DNA of 64,000 nt from Cynocephalus volans (Eukaryota > Chordata > Mammalia > Dermoptera > Cynocephalidae), in the NCBI RefSeq assembly GCF_027409185.1, contig NC_084478.1, positions 82,319,624 to 82,383,623 on the forward strand, written 5' to 3'. A program made the position numbers and the translations under genes. Shown in pieces: positions 48,036 through 60,980 of this stretch (within the stretch, counting starts at the first letter, position 1; the number at the start of each line of letters is the position of its first letter). The notes beneath the pieces are model-generated. The model was given only the letters and a program-made list of their open reading frames with translations. It was not told where the DNA came from and made no database searches.

Positions 48036-50221
48036 CTTAGTTTTTTATTATTATTATTTTAATTTTAATTTTTTATTTTCTTATTAGTCATGAATATTTA
48101 TGGATACAAAGCTGACTGTCACCACTCGTGCCCAAGATGTGATGCCAGATTCATACTGACAGCTTACCCATTACCACAAATTGCGATTATACCGTGTTTG
48201 CCACCCAATTATCCCCAACCTCCCTCCCCATCCCCCTTTCTCCCATTCTGCTTTGCATCCCTAGGTATGCTTTATCCCTCTGCAAGTCCAATGCACCACT
48301 GTGGTCTTTCTTTCCTTCTTTCTATCTCTCTTAGCTACCACTTATGAGTGCTTTGTTTATTTTACTCAACATAAGTTTCTCCAAACTCATCCATGTTGTT
48401 GCAAATGGAAGAATTTCATTATTTTTTGTGGCAGAGTAGTATTCCATGTTGGATATATACCACATTTTCCTTATCCAATCATCCATCGATGGACATTTAG
48501 GTTGGTTCCATATCTGGGCTATTGTGAACACAGCTGCAATGAACATGGGAGTGCACATATCCCTTTGACATGATGATTTCCATTCTTTTTGGTGTATACC
48601 CAGAAGTGGGATTGCTGGGTTGTATGGAAGATCTATCTGTAGTTTGAGAAACCTCCATACAGTTTTCCATAGTGGTTGTACTAATTTACAGTCCCACCAA
48701 CAGAGGAGTGTTCCCTTCTTTCCACATACTTGCCAGCATTTGTTATTCTCTGTCTTTTTGATTATAGTCAGTCTAACTGGGGTGAGGTGAATATCTCAAT
48801 GTGGTTTTAATTTGCATTTCCCTGATGACTAGTGATGTTGAGCATTTTTTCATGTACCTGTTGGCCATTTGTATGTCTTCCTTTAAAAAATGTCTATTTA
48901 GTTCCTTGGCCCATTTTTGAATTGGGTTATTTGCTTTTTTACTGTGTTATTGCTTGTGTTGCTTGTATATTATGAGCATTAATCCCTTGTCAGATGCATG
49001 GTTAGCAAAAACTTGCTCCCACTCCGTAGGTTGTCATTTCAGTCTCTGGATTGTTTCCTTTGCTGTGCAGAAACTTTTTAGTTTGGTATAGTCCCATTCT
49101 TTTGCTGCTTTACTTTCAGGCTCTTGTTCATAAAGTCTGTACCCAGACTTAGTTCCAGAAGTGTTTCACCTATATTTTCCTGTAGTAATTTTATTGTTTC
49201 AGGTCTTACACTTAAGTCTTTAATCCATTTTTAGTTGATTTTAGTATATGGTGAGAGATACATGTCTAGTTTCATTCTTGTGCATATGGATATCCAATTT
49301 TCCCAGCACCACTTATTGAAGAGGTAATCTTTTCCCCAATGTATGTTTTGGTTGCCTTTGTCAAATATCAGATGGCTGTAAGCCTGTGGGGTGATTTCTG
49401 GGTTCTCTATTCTGCTCCACTGATCCAAGTGTCTACTTTTATGCCAGCACCATGCTGTTTTGGTTAAAATAGCTTTGTAGTATAATTAGAAGTCAGGTAG
49501 TGTTGTGCCTTCAGCTTAATTTTTTTTGCTCAGGATTACTTTGGCTATTTGGGGTCTTTTGTTGTTCCATATGAATGTTATAATTGTTTTTTTTTTTTCC
49601 ATTTCTGTGAAGAACGTCATTGGTATTTTAATGGGGATTGCATTGAATCTGTAGATCACTTTGGGTAGTATAGACATCTTTACAATGTTAAATTCTTTCA
49701 ATCCAAGAGCATGGAATGTCTTTAGACATAACAATCATAAATATGTATGCACCCAATACTGGAGTACCCAGATATATAAAGCAAACTCTCTTCAACATAA
49801 AGAAAGAAATAGGCCCTACTATGTTAATAGTGGGTGACCTGAACACCCCTCTCTCAGTATGGGACAGATCTTCCAGGCAACAAACCAACAAGAGACACAG
49901 GATTTAAACTACACCTTTGACCAACTGTACCTGGCAGATATATACAGAACACTTCACCCAACAACTAAAGAATATATTTTCTTCTCATCAGCACATGAAA
50001 CATTCTCTAGTGGCCTATCCTGGCCTCAAATCTAGTCTCAGCAAATTTTAAAAAATTGAAATCATTCCAAGTATCTTTTCAGACCACAATGGACTGAAAC
50101 TGGAAATTAATAACAAGCAAAACCCTGAAAACTATACAAATACATGGAAACTAAATGATAGGCTCCTGAATGACCTATGGGTCCCAGAAGAAATTAAACA
50201 GGAAATCAAAAAATTTCTTTT
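48036..50221 (-). mobile_element. L1 with 5' inversion (twin-priming type)
   Basis: The 3' part (about 48036-49723) is on the minus strand: a T-rich tail at 48036-48085, 3' UTR to about 48330, then ORF2 C-terminus. The remaining part (about 49724-50217) is ORF2 endonuclease sequence on the plus strand (INMYAPNTGVPRYIKQTLFN). The host ORF2 reads ..TCTTCTTAGT on the left and TTTTCTTAGTTTGTTGAG on the right, so ttcttagtt-like bases form the duplication. All coding parts are broken. Confidence 0.85.
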
Positions 50222-53200
50222 CTTAGTTTGTTGAGAGTTTTTATCATGAAAGAGTGTTGAATTTTGTCAAATGCTTTTTTCTGCATCAATTCAGATAATC
50301 GTGTGTTTTTTTCTTCTCTACATTCTGTTAATGTTGTGTATTGGTTGATTTTCATAAGTTGAACCATCCTTGCATTCCAGGAATAAATGTCATTTGATCA
50401 TGGAATGTAATCCTTTTAATATGTTGCTGAATACTGTTTGCTAATATTTTGTTGAAGATTTTTACATCAATGTTCATAAGAGATATTGGTCTGCAATATT
50501 TTGTTGTTGCTGTTTTGTAGTGTCTTTACTGGCTTTGTCCTGCCTCATAGGATATTAGAAAGTATTTCCTCATCTTCAATTGTTCAGCAGAGTTTGAGAA
50601 AAACTGGTGTTAATTCTTCCTTAAATGTTTGGTAGAATTTACCAGTGAAGCCATCAGTTGCAGGGGGGATTTTATTCATCAGGAGATTTTTGATTACTGA
50701 TTCAATGTCCTTATGAATTATAGGTCTGTTCAGATTTTCTGTTTCTTCATTATTCAGTTATGATATATTTTGTGTTTCTAGTAATTAGTCCATTTCATTT
50801 AGCTTATAACATTTGCTGCTGTACAATTATTCACAGCATGTTTTTGTAATCATTTTTATTTCTGTAGAATTGGTATTGTCTCCATTTTTGTTTATGATTC
50901 TACAAATTTTAGTTTTCTCTTTTTTATTTTTGTCAATCTAGCTAAGGGTTTGACAATTTCATTGATATTTTCTAAGAACCAATTTTTGGTTTTGTTGATT
51001 TTCTCTATTTTAAAAAAAATATGTATTTTAATTATCTCTGGTCTAATCTTTATTATTTCCTTCTGTTAGCTTTGTGTTTGATTTGTTTTTCCTTTCTAGT
51101 TTTTTAAGTTGTAAAGTTAGATTGATGATTTGAGGTCTTTTTTCTTTTCTTTTTTTCTTGAGGGGGGGTGGTGGTAGTGGCTGGCCAGTACAGATATTGA
51201 ACCCTGGACATTGGTGTTATCAGCACCATGCTTTAACCAACTGAGCTAACTGGTAGCCCTTCTTTATTAATGTAAGTGTTTATAGCTATAAATTTTTGTG
51301 TCAGCACTGCTTTCACTGTATCCCATAACTTGTAGATAATTTTTGTCTCAAAATTAGTAAGGAATGTTGATTTGTAGTTTTCTTTTATGTTCTTTGCCAG
51401 GTATTAGTGAAAGGGTAATACTGGCCTCCTAAAATGAGTTAAGAAATGTTTTCTCATCTTCATTTCTTTGGTAGAATTTTTAACAGGATTGCTGTTAATT
51501 CTTTAAATTTTTTCAGAAATTGCCAGTGTAGCCACTGGGGACAGGCTTTTTCTTTGTTGGAAGATTTCTGATTACTGACTCAATCTCCTCATGAGTAATA
51601 GGTCTTTTCATATTTTGTGTTTATACATGATTCAGTTTTCATAGGTAGTGTGTATCTAAGAATTTGCTCACTTCATCCCGGTTATTTAATTTGTTGGCAT
51701 GCAAATATTTATAGTATTTTCTTATAATTCTTTTTACTTTTTGTAAGATTGTTATTAATGTAACCACTTTTATTTCTGATTTTAATAATTAGAGTATTCT
51801 CTTTCTTTGTGCTATTCAATGTAACTAAAGGTTTCTCAGTTTTGTTGATCTTTTTGAGGAACCACTTTTGGTTTTATTGATTTTCTCTATTGATATTCTA
51901 GTCTCTATTATATGTATCTCTTCTAATCTATATTACTTCATTTCTTCTAATAGTTTTGGGATATTTTTATATTCTTTTTACAGGTCCATACAGTGTAAAG
52001 TTAAGTTATTGATTTGAGATCTTTTGTCTTTTGTAATGTTGGTTTTTACAGTTATACATTTTTCTCTTAACAATGCTTCTTAATAATAGCATCTCACGAG
52101 ATTTAATATGGTGTGTTTTTGTTTTTATTTGTCTCAAAGAATTTTCTAATTTCCTTTGTGATTTATTCTTTGACTTATTCATTGTTTAAGAGTATGTCAT
52201 TTACTTCTTTTGTATTAGTGAATATTTTTCTTTTGAATTTTATTCTTTTGATTTCTAGCCTCTTTCCATTGTGATAGGAAAAGATACTTTGTATAATTAC
52301 AGTCATCTTAAATGTATTAAGACTTTTTTGGCATAATATCTGGTCTGTTCAGTGGAATGTTTTATGAGCACTTGAGAAAAATGTATATTCTGCTGTTCTT
52401 GGGTGGATTGTTCTCTATATGTCTCTTAGGTCTAATTGGTTTATGGGGTTTGTTGTGTTAAGTCCTCTGTTTTTTAATCATCTTTTTTTGAGTTGTTCTA
52501 CTCATGATTGAAAGTGATGCATTGAAGTTTCCAACTATTACTGTAGAACTGCCTGTTTCTCCTAATTATATCAATGTTTGCTTCATATTTTGAATTTCTG
52601 ATATTTGGTGCACATATACTTATAATTGTTATAACTTCCTTGTAAATTGTCCCTTTAATCAATATATGATGTCCTTCCTTGTCTTTTGTAATAGCATTTG
52701 ACTTAAACTCAATTTTGTCTAAAGTTAATATAGCCACACTTGTTCTTATGTGGTTACCATTACATGGAATAACTTTTTCTATCTTTGACTTTCAACCTAT
52801 TTGTGTCATGAGATCTAATGTGTGCCTCTTATAGAGAGCATATAGTTGAATTATGTTTTTAAATTCATTCTGTCAATCTTTGCCTTTTTATTGGGGAGTA
52901 AAATTCATTTATATATAAGGACTGATAAAGAAGGACTTTCATCATTTTGTTATTTCTCTAGGGCTTATAGCTTTTTTGTTTCTCATTTTCTCCATTACTA
53001 ATTTCCTTTGTGTTATTTTATTTTTTTATAGTGGCAAGTTCTGACTTCTTTCTCATTTCCTTTTGTGTATGCTATAGATGTTTTCTATGTTGATATTCTG
53101 GTTTTTATCATGTCATTTTTCCTGAATTCTCTTTCATTTTTTTGCGTGGTTTTCCCTTAGCTCTTGTAGTATATTTAAAGTATCTGTTATAAAGTCATTG

Positions 53201-53560
53201 TGTAGACTGTCAGATGTTTAAGCTTTCACTGGGATAATTTCTGGCAATTTATTTTGTTCATTTGAATGAGCCATGCTTCCCTGTTTCTTTATATGCCTGT
53301 GATATTTGTTGTTGTTGTTAAAATTTGCATTTGTGATCATTATAATGTGGTAACAGTGCAAATTAGATTCGCCCCTTTTCCCTGAGTTTGCTGTATTTTT
53401 TTAAATGTTGAAGATTATAGTAGACTTTACCAAAACGTTTTTTCAAAGACTCTTTCATGTCTTGTGTGCTCTCTGAATTTTCTTTTCCTTTAGCTCATGA
53501 TCCACTAATGTTTGGACAGAGATTTCCTTGAATGCAAAGCTGAAACAGATAAACAAAAGA
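50222..53560 (-). mobile_element. Old L1 ORF2 fragments (part 2 plus a second copy)
   Basis: 50222 resumes the ORF2 broken at 48035 (TTTGTTGAGAGTTTTTATCA). It continues to about 51350 and is interrupted by a SINE. From about 51360 the RT N-terminal region occurs again (TTCTTTTATGTTCTTTGCC) and runs through the endonuclease (about 52300-52800) toward an ORF1/5' region ending near 53560. So two old minus-strand L1 pieces overlap in content. Only tiny ORFs survive. Confidence 0.65.
51150..51259 (-). mobile_element. Monomeric tRNA-Ile-derived SINE (CYN-like)
   Basis: The reverse strand reads GGGCTACCAGTTAGCTCAGT, TGGTTAAAGCATGGTGCTGA, TAACACCAATGTCC and GGGTTCAAT. This is a clear tRNA-Ile-like body with A box TAGCTCAGTTGG and a B-box GGTTCAAT. 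It has one unit only, with a T-rich (A-tail) left side. Confidence 0.88.
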
Positions 53561-53592
53561 CTACTAAACAACAGCAAAAACAAATAAAGCAG

Positions 53593-55137
53593 AAGACGTT
53601 TCAAGATGGCGGTGGCTGCGGCAGCTGGTGCAGAGTAGCTGAGGTGGAAAAGGCGGCCACTGGGCCTCAGGCAACCAGGAAACTTGTGGACCTTCCTCTT
53701 GCCATCTCTTAAGGGAGGACCGCAGCTGCTGGCCGGTCGTGGGGCGTGACCGCCACTTTGCCCCGGCAGGAGAGGCTGCCTCATTTACAGGCAACAGCTT
53801 TGAAGTTTGGAGCAGGAAAAGAACTGTTTCTTAGCTGCAAAAGCGAGTCTCTAAACAGGGAACACGGCACCAGGGCTGCTGTGGATGCAGCCAGGATCCC
53901 AGAGGCTGAGGCCGCGCTGAAGGTGGCCAGTGGCCCTATTCAGGATTTGAGGTTTCAGGTTGGCATTAAAGAAGATTCCTGGGAGCGCCCAAGCCACGCC
54001 ACGACTGAACAGCCCAAGGTGGCAGCAGCCAAGAATGGGAAAGGTGACAAACCAGAGGCAGAGAGTGAGCACCCGACCTCGCACAGCCCTGTGAGTGACC
54101 CCTGGCCAAGCACTGTTCGGGGAGCTGATGCCCACCCGGCTCCCGCCTGAATCACCAGTTCACTCACCACTCCGGGGCTGTCTCCATTTTCCCAGGTACT
54201 GGCAGCTCTGCCCGGCTCGGCCGTCACTGAGCCTTCCCACTTGCTTGGCCCGGTGCGGGGCTTTCCGGAGCCTGTGGGCTGGCCTCCCCTCCCACCCTCT
54301 CTGTGGTTCTCAGGTGGGGCTGGTGGCGTGGGGCATCTCCAGCCAGTGTCGGGAGGGCAAGGAAGTACGGGCGGGCCGACTGTCACTCCACCACACCCTG
54401 GACTCCGGTCCCCAGTAAACTTCCTGTTACTGGGAGGCAGATACCATCCCTGCAGCCACCAGTTCGGAAAAAAGCCTAACCAATTTCTGGTTGGGAATAG
54501 TGTGGTAGGAGAGTTCCCAGGTCCACTTGAACCTGCCAGAGAGCTGACTGCAGGTGGGCGCTAGATTCGGTCTATGCCGGGGGGATACAAAGGTGAACAA
54601 GTCCCAAGAAAGATCTACACAGTGCTACAAAGGCACCCAGAGTGACTGGTCGTCTGTGCCTACCAGAAACCTGGCAGACTTCCTGGGTGAGGCAGTGCCG
54701 AGCAGGGTCTTGAAGGCCCAGCTGATAGATGAGGGTTGCAGAAGACACGCCCCAGCCCAGCACAGTGCACACAGAGTGGGGAGATGTGCGGCCAGGGAGG
54801 TGGAGACTCGACAGAAACCACACACCCTCTGGGGTCGCCACTGCAGGATCCAACAGCCTGGGCCAGAGCACACGGAACAGGGAGAAGTCCTGCACAGGAA
54901 GTGAAAGCTCAACAGAGATCACACACCCTGTGGTACATGATCCACCAGCCCAGCAGAGTCCAAGCTGACCAGAAAGGTAGCTCCCCGGAGAAGCCCAAGA
55001 CCTGAGGCAACCACACACACAAGGCACTAGAGGCCAACTGAGCAGTCACGGAGGGAGCCATACCAAATTGGCAACCACAGCAACATCCTACTTAGTCATT
55101 AGTCTCAAACTGGTGGACTGTGAAACCCCCTGCCACA
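53593..55137 (+). promoter_or_regulatory. L1-d 5' UTR / internal promoter region
   Basis: GC- and CpG-rich, about 1.5 kb, opening with CAAGATGGCGG, which contains a YY1-type CAAGATGG core as in human L1. Unlike L1-a, L1-b and L1-c it lacks a clean tandem array. Only weak similarity at roughly 95-100-base steps is seen at 54750-54990 (CCAGCCCAGCA, CACACACCCT). Long ORFs on both strands reflect base composition. Confidence 0.75.
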
Positions 55138-56118
55138 ATGAATAAACACCAAAAAAAAGATACCACAAATACAAAAAATCAAGAAAGTACACCACCAAAA
55201 GTTAATAAATCTCAAATTCTAGATCCTATAGAACAAGAAGCTCTTGAAATGACTGACAAGGAATTTCGAGCGATAATTCTAAGGAAACTGAATGAGATAC
55301 AAGAAAACTCAGCTAGACATCATGATGAAATGAGGAAAAGTACACAGGATCTGAAAGAGGAAATGTACAAGGAAATCAATGTCCTGAAAAAAAATGTAGC
55401 AGAACTTGCTGAACTGAAGAAGTTATTCAGTGAAATAAAAATCACAACGGAGAGTTTAACCAGCAGGCTTGTCGAAGTTGAAGAGAGAACCTCTGAACTT
55501 GAAGATGGGCTGTTTGAAATAACACAAGCAGACAAAAAGAAAGAAAAAAGAATCAAGGACATTGAAGAAAATCTGAGAGAGATATCAGACAACATTAAGC
55601 GCTCAAATATCCGAGTCATGGGTATTCCAGAAGGGGAGGAAAATGGAGATTCCATTGAAAACATATTCAATAAAATAGTGGCAGAAAACTTCCCAGGTAT
55701 AGGAAAAATCACAGATCTTCAGATCCAGGAAGCTCAATGATCTCCAAACGTATTCAACCCAAAAAGGCCTTCTCCAAGACATGTCATAGTCAAATTGGCA
55801 AAACTCAGAGACAAAGAGAGAATCTTAAAAGCTGCAAGAGAGAAGCATCAAATCACCTATAAGGGAGCCCCAATCAGGCTAACATCAGACTTTTCATCAC
55901 AAACCCTAAAAGCTAGAAAGGAATGGGATGATATTTTCAAAACACTAAAAGACAAAGATTGCCAGCCAAGAATACTCTACCCTGCAAGGCTATCCTTCCG
56001 AAATGAAGGGCAAATAGTATATTTCTCAGACAAACACAAACTGCGGAAGTTCACTACCACACGACCACCCTTACAAGAAATCCTCAAGGGAGTACTGGGT
56101 TTGGTTCCTGAAAAATAA
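55138..56118 (+). pseudogene. L1-d ORF1, one in-frame stop
   Basis: ATG 55138 (MNKHQKKDTTNTKNQ). Total 326 codons, close to the usual ORF1p size (about 338 in human). Coiled-coil heptads run over about codons 50-145, the RNA-binding fold from about 150 (IRVMGIPEGEENGDSIENIF), and the C-terminal domain carries LRDKERILKAAREKHQITYK. The only lesion is TGA at 55738-55740. The frame on each side is open. A GTG at 55120 would be an upstream alternative but has no support. Confidence 0.9.
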
Positions 56119-56305
56119 CTACCACTGCCATAAAAACCCAAGAAAAATCAATACCCACTAGTATAATAAAAATGGCATTCATGAAGAGAAAACAAGCAAA
56201 CAAAAATGCTATCTACAACCTAAGGAACCAACAAACACAGAAACCAAACAGTAAATCAGAAAGCAAGGAACAAAAGACACCTAAGACAACCAAACAACCA
56301 ATAAA

Positions 56306-59300
56306 ATGCTAGGAATAAATCAACACCTTTCAATAACAACTCTTAATGTAAAAGGCTTAAATTCCCCAATCAAAAAAACAGACTGGCTGAATGGATCAAA
56401 AAGGAGGACCCAACTATATGCTGCCTACAAGAGACCCACCTCACCCATAAAGATTCACACAGACTAAGAGTGAAAGGATGGAAAAAGATTTACCATGCAA
56501 ACAGAAAAGAAAAACGAGCTGGAGTAGCTATTCTTATATCTGACAAAATAGACTTTAAACTAAAAACCATAAGAAGAGACAATGAGGGACACTACTTAAT
56601 GATAAAAGGACTGATCCATCAAAAAGACATAACAATCATAAATATGTACGCACCCAATGTTGGAGCAGCCAGATTTATAAAACAAACTCTATTAGACCTC
56701 AAGAAGGAAATAGACACTAATACCATAATTGCAGGAGACCTGAACACCCCACTGTCAATATGGGACAGATCATCTAGGCAAAGAATCAGTAGAGAAACAC
56801 AAGATCTAAACAAGACTCTAGACCAATTGGAATTGGCAGATATCTACAGAACATTCCATCCAGCAACCTCAGAATATTCATTCTTCTCATCAGCACATGG
56901 ATCATTCTCCAGGATAGATCACATATTAGGTCACAAATCAAGTCTCAATAAATTCAAAAAAATTGCAATTATCCCACGTATCTTCTCAGACTACAATGGA
57001 TTAAAACTAGAAATTAATAACAAACAGAACTCTGGAAACTATACAAACACATGGAAATTAAACAGCATTCTACTTAATGATATATGGGTCCAAGAAGAAA
57101 TCAAGCAGGAAATCAAAAAATTTATTGAAACTAATGAAAACAATGATGCATCATACCAAAACCTGTGGGATACTGCAAAAGCAGTATTGAGGGGGAAATT
57201 TATTGCATTAAACGCTCACTTCAGAAGAATGGAAAGATGGCAAGTGAACAACCTAACACTTCACCTTAAAGAACTAGAAAAACAAGAAAAATCCAAACCT
57301 AAAGTTAGCAGACAGAAAGAAATCATTAAGATCAGAGCAGAACTGAATGAAATTGAAACCCCAAAAACAATACAAAAGATCACTGAACCAAAGAGTTGGT
57401 TTTTTGAAAAGATAAATAAAATTGACAAACCATTAGCATGGCTAACAAAAAAAAAGAAGAGAGAAGACTCAAATAACAAAAACTAGAAATGAAAAAGGCG
57501 AGATTACAACTGATTCATCTGAAATACAAGGAATCATTCAAGATTACTATAAACAATTATACAGCAACAAATTTGAAAACCTGGAGGAAATGGATAAATT
57601 TCTGGACACACACAAGCTCCCAAAACTGAACCATGAAGACGTAGAAAATTTGAACAGACCAATAACAATAAAGGAGATTGAAGCTGTTATCAGAAGGCTC
57701 CCAACAAAGAAAAGCCCAGGACCAGATGGATTCACAGCAGAATTTTACCAAACATTCAAAGAGGAATTGACACCGATTCTTTACAAACTATTCCAAAAGA
57801 TTGAAACGGACGCAAATCTCCCAAACTCATTCTATGAAGCAAACATCATCCTGATACCAAAACCAGGTAAAGATATAACCAAAAAAGAAAACTACAGGCC
57901 GATATCCTTGATGAATATGGATGCAAAAATCCTCACTAAAATACTAGCAAACAGAATACAGCAACACATACATAAAATTATTCATCACGATCAAGTGGGA
58001 TTCATCCCAGGGATGCAAGGTTGGTTCAACATATGCAAATCAATAAATGTAATACACCATGTTAATAAACTCAAACACAAAGACCATATGATCATCTCTA
58101 TAGATGCTGAAAAAGCATGTGATAAAGTTCAGCACTCATTCATGACAAAGACCCTCTATAAGTTAGGTATAGAGGGAAAGTATCTCAACATAATTAAAGC
58201 CATATATGCCAAACCCACTGCCAATATCATCCTGAATGGGCAAAAGCTGAAAGCTTTTCCTTTAAGAACAGGAACTAGACAAGGATGCCCACTCTCACCA
58301 CTCCTATTCAACATAGTGTTGGAAGTACTAGCCAGAGCAATCAGAGAAGAGAAGGAAACAAAGGGCATCCAGATTGGAAAAGATGAAGTCAAACTGTCCC
58401 TGTTTGCAGATGACATGATCCTATATATCGAACAGCCTACAACCTCTACAAAAAAACTGTTGGAATTGATAAATGATTTCAGCACAGTAGCAGGATACAA
58501 AATCAACACACAAAAATCAGTAGCATTTCTTTTCTCCAATAGTGAACATGCAGAATGAGAAATCAAGAAAGCCTGCCCATTTACAATAGCCACCAAAAAA
58601 ATAAAATACTTAGGAATTGAGTTAACCAAGGAGGTGAAAAATCTCTATAATGAGAACTATAAACCACTGCTGAGAGAAATTAGAGAGGATACAAGAAGAT
58701 GGAAAGATATCCCATGCTCTTGGATTGGAAGAATCAACATAGTGAAAATGTCCATACTACCCAAAGTGATATACAAATTCAATGCAATCCCCATCAAAAT
58801 TCCAAAGACATTTTTCTCAGAAATGGAAAAAACTATCCAGACATTTATATGGAACAATAAAAGACCACACATAGCCAAAGCAATGCTGAGCAAAAAAAAT
58901 AAAGCTGGAGGCATAACACTACCTGACTTTAAGCTATACTACAAAGCTATAATAACCAAAACAGTATGGTACTGGCATAAAAACAGACACACTGACCAAT
59001 GGAATAGAATAGAGAATCCAGAAATCAACCCACACTCTTACTTCCATCTGATCTTTGACAAAGGCACCAAGCCTATTCACTGGGGAAGGGACTGCCTCTT
59101 CAGCAAATGGTGCTGGGATAGCTGGATATTCATATGCAGGAGAATGAAACTAGACCCATACCTCTCACCGTATACTAAAATCAACTCAAAATGGATTAAA
59201 GATTTAAATATACACCCTGAAACAATAAAATTCTTAAAGAAAACATAGGAGAAACACTTCAGGAAATAGGACTGGGCACAGACTTCATGAATACGACCCC

Positions 59301-60132
59301 AAAAGCACGGGCAACCAAAGGAAAAATAAACAAATGGGATTATATCAAACTAAAAAGCTTCTGCAGAGCAAAAGAAGCAATTAACAGAGTTAAAAGACAA
59401 CCAACATAGTGGGAGAAATTATTTGCAAAATATACATCTGACAAAGGATTAATATCCAGAATATATAAGGAACGCAAACAACCTTACAAGAAGAAAACAA
59501 TCAACCCAATTCAAAAATGGGCAAAAGAGCTTAGTAGGCATTTCTCTAAGGAAGATATACAAATGGCCAACAGACATATGAAAAAATGCTCAACATCACT
59601 CAGCATCCGGGAAATGCAAATCAAAACCACACAGAGATACCATCTAACCCCAATTAGGATGGCTAAAATCCAAAAGACTCTGAATGATAAATGCTGGCGA
59701 GGTTGTGGAGAAAAAGGAACTCTCATACACTGTTGGTGGGACTGCAAAATGGTGCAGCCTCTATGGAAAATGGTATGGAGGTTCCTCAAACATTTGCAGA
59801 TAGATCTACCATACGACCCAGCTATCCCACTGTTGGGAATATACCCAGAGGAATGGAAATCATCAAGTCGAAGGTATACCTGTTCCCCAATGTTCATCGC
59901 AGCACTCTTTACAATAGCCAAGAGTTGGAACCAGCCCAAATGTCCATCATCAGATGAGTAGATACGGAAAATGTGGTACATGTACACAATGGAATACTAC
60001 TCAGCTATAAAAATGAATGAAATACTGCCATTTGCAACAACATGGATGGACCTTGAGAGAATTAGATTAAGTGAAACAAGTCAGGCACAGAAAGAGAAAT
60101 ACCACATGTTCTCACTTATTGGTGGGAGCTAA
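56306..60132 (+). pseudogene. L1-d ORF2 (endonuclease/RT), three frameshifts and one stop
   Basis: ATG 56306 ([20 protein letters not shown]). Lesions: a 1-base loss near 56375; a slip in the A run near 57451; TGA at 58556-58558; a 1-base loss near 59235. Open stretches are 56470-57486 (endonuclease, with [20 protein letters not shown] and the SDYNGLK segment), 57590-58558 (RT, with [30 protein letters not shown] and catalytic [10 protein letters not shown]), 58634-59248 and 59563-59961 (Cys-rich [20 protein letters not shown]). Total about 1275 codons, the normal length. Confidence 0.93.
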
Positions 60133-60146
60133 AAATTAATATATAA

Positions 60147-60150
<4 letters not shown>

Positions 60151-60176
<26 letters not shown>
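60151..60176. repeat. (CA)13 microsatellite in L1-d 3' UTR
   Basis: Simple AC repeat immediately after the ORF2 stop region, in front of the G-rich part of the 3' UTR. Confidence 0.95.
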
Positions 60177-60180
<4 letters not shown>

Positions 60181-60264
60181 CCAGGGGGGTGGAACAAGAT
60201 ATAAAGATATAACAACCACAATTACTTGAAGTTGATACGACGAGCAAACAGAAAGGACATTTTT

Positions 60265-60297
60265 GGGGGGGAGGGGGGGAGAGAGAAGGGAGGGAGG
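60265..60297 (+). other. G-rich tract (possible G-quadruplex) in L1-d 3' UTR
   Basis: Four G runs (7, 7, 3 and 3) with short A/GA loops between 60265 and 60294. L1 3' UTRs are known to carry such tracts. The structure itself is an inference. Confidence 0.7.
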
Positions 60298-60582
60298 TTT
60301 TGGTGATGGGGAGCGATAATCAGCCACAATGTATATCGACAAAATAAAATTTTTAAAAAAATTTAAAAATAAAATAAATAAATAAAAGACTAAAAAAAAA
60401 AAAAAGCAAATAAAGCAGCCACCTCTTCTTGTCTTTGCAGATGGCTTAGTGCTGGGACAGTTCTTCATCAATTAGATAGGCTGCTCTTAGCCTAGGGATC
60501 AGCCTGTGGTGAAAGCTTAAGGTCATTCTCGGTGTTTACTTGAGCATATGTCTTGCCTGGGCACAACTGTCTAAATTCCCCC

Positions 60583-60980
60583 TTATTAGTCCATTTTTGT
60601 GTCGCTATAACAAAATGCCTGAGACTGGGTAATTTATAAAGAGCAGAGGCTTATTTGGCTTATGATTCTAGAACAGTTGCATCTGATACAGGCCTCAGGC
60701 TGCTTCTACTCATGGTGGAAAGTGGCAGGCAGCCAGCAGGTATAAGCCAATCACATGGTGAGAGGAAGCAAGAGAGAAAGAGGGGAATTGCTAGGGTCTT
60801 TTTAAACAACCAGCTCTTGTGAGAACTAATAAAGAGAGAACTCACTCACTACCCCCACTCCCCCATAGAGAGCATTAATCCATTCATGAGGGATCCGCTC
60901 CCATGACTCAAACAGCTCCCAACACTATTACATTGGGGATCAGATTTCCACATGAGTTTTGGGGTGACAACATTCAAACT
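60583..60980 (-). mobile_element. MaLR LTR (THE1/MST-like)
   Basis: Reverse-strand LTR from TTATTAGTCCATTTTTGTGT to about CAACATTCAAACT. It has the GCCTCAGGCTGCTTCTACTC and TTGGGGATCAGATTTCCACA blocks shared with the copy at 44.9 kb. Ends are eroded and no clear duplication flanks it. Confidence 0.9.

Larger units (their letters stand above)
53593..60406 (+). mobile_element. Full-length L1 (L1-d) with 12-bp target-site duplication
   Basis: Starts AAGACGTTTCAAGATGGCGG. 5' UTR 53593-55137, ORF1 55138-56118, ORF2 56306-60132, 3' UTR and A-rich tail to 60406. Flanked by identical caaataaagcag at 53581-53592 and 60407-60418. It is the best preserved and probably the youngest long L1 here, but one stop in ORF1 plus three frameshifts and one stop in ORF2 disable it. 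It landed in the 5' region of an old minus-strand L1. Confidence 0.95.

Noticed and set aside
53746-55027. ORFs of up to 151 codons on both strands
   Set aside because: They overlap each other within the GC-rich L1-d 5' UTR and show no domain or conservation signal.
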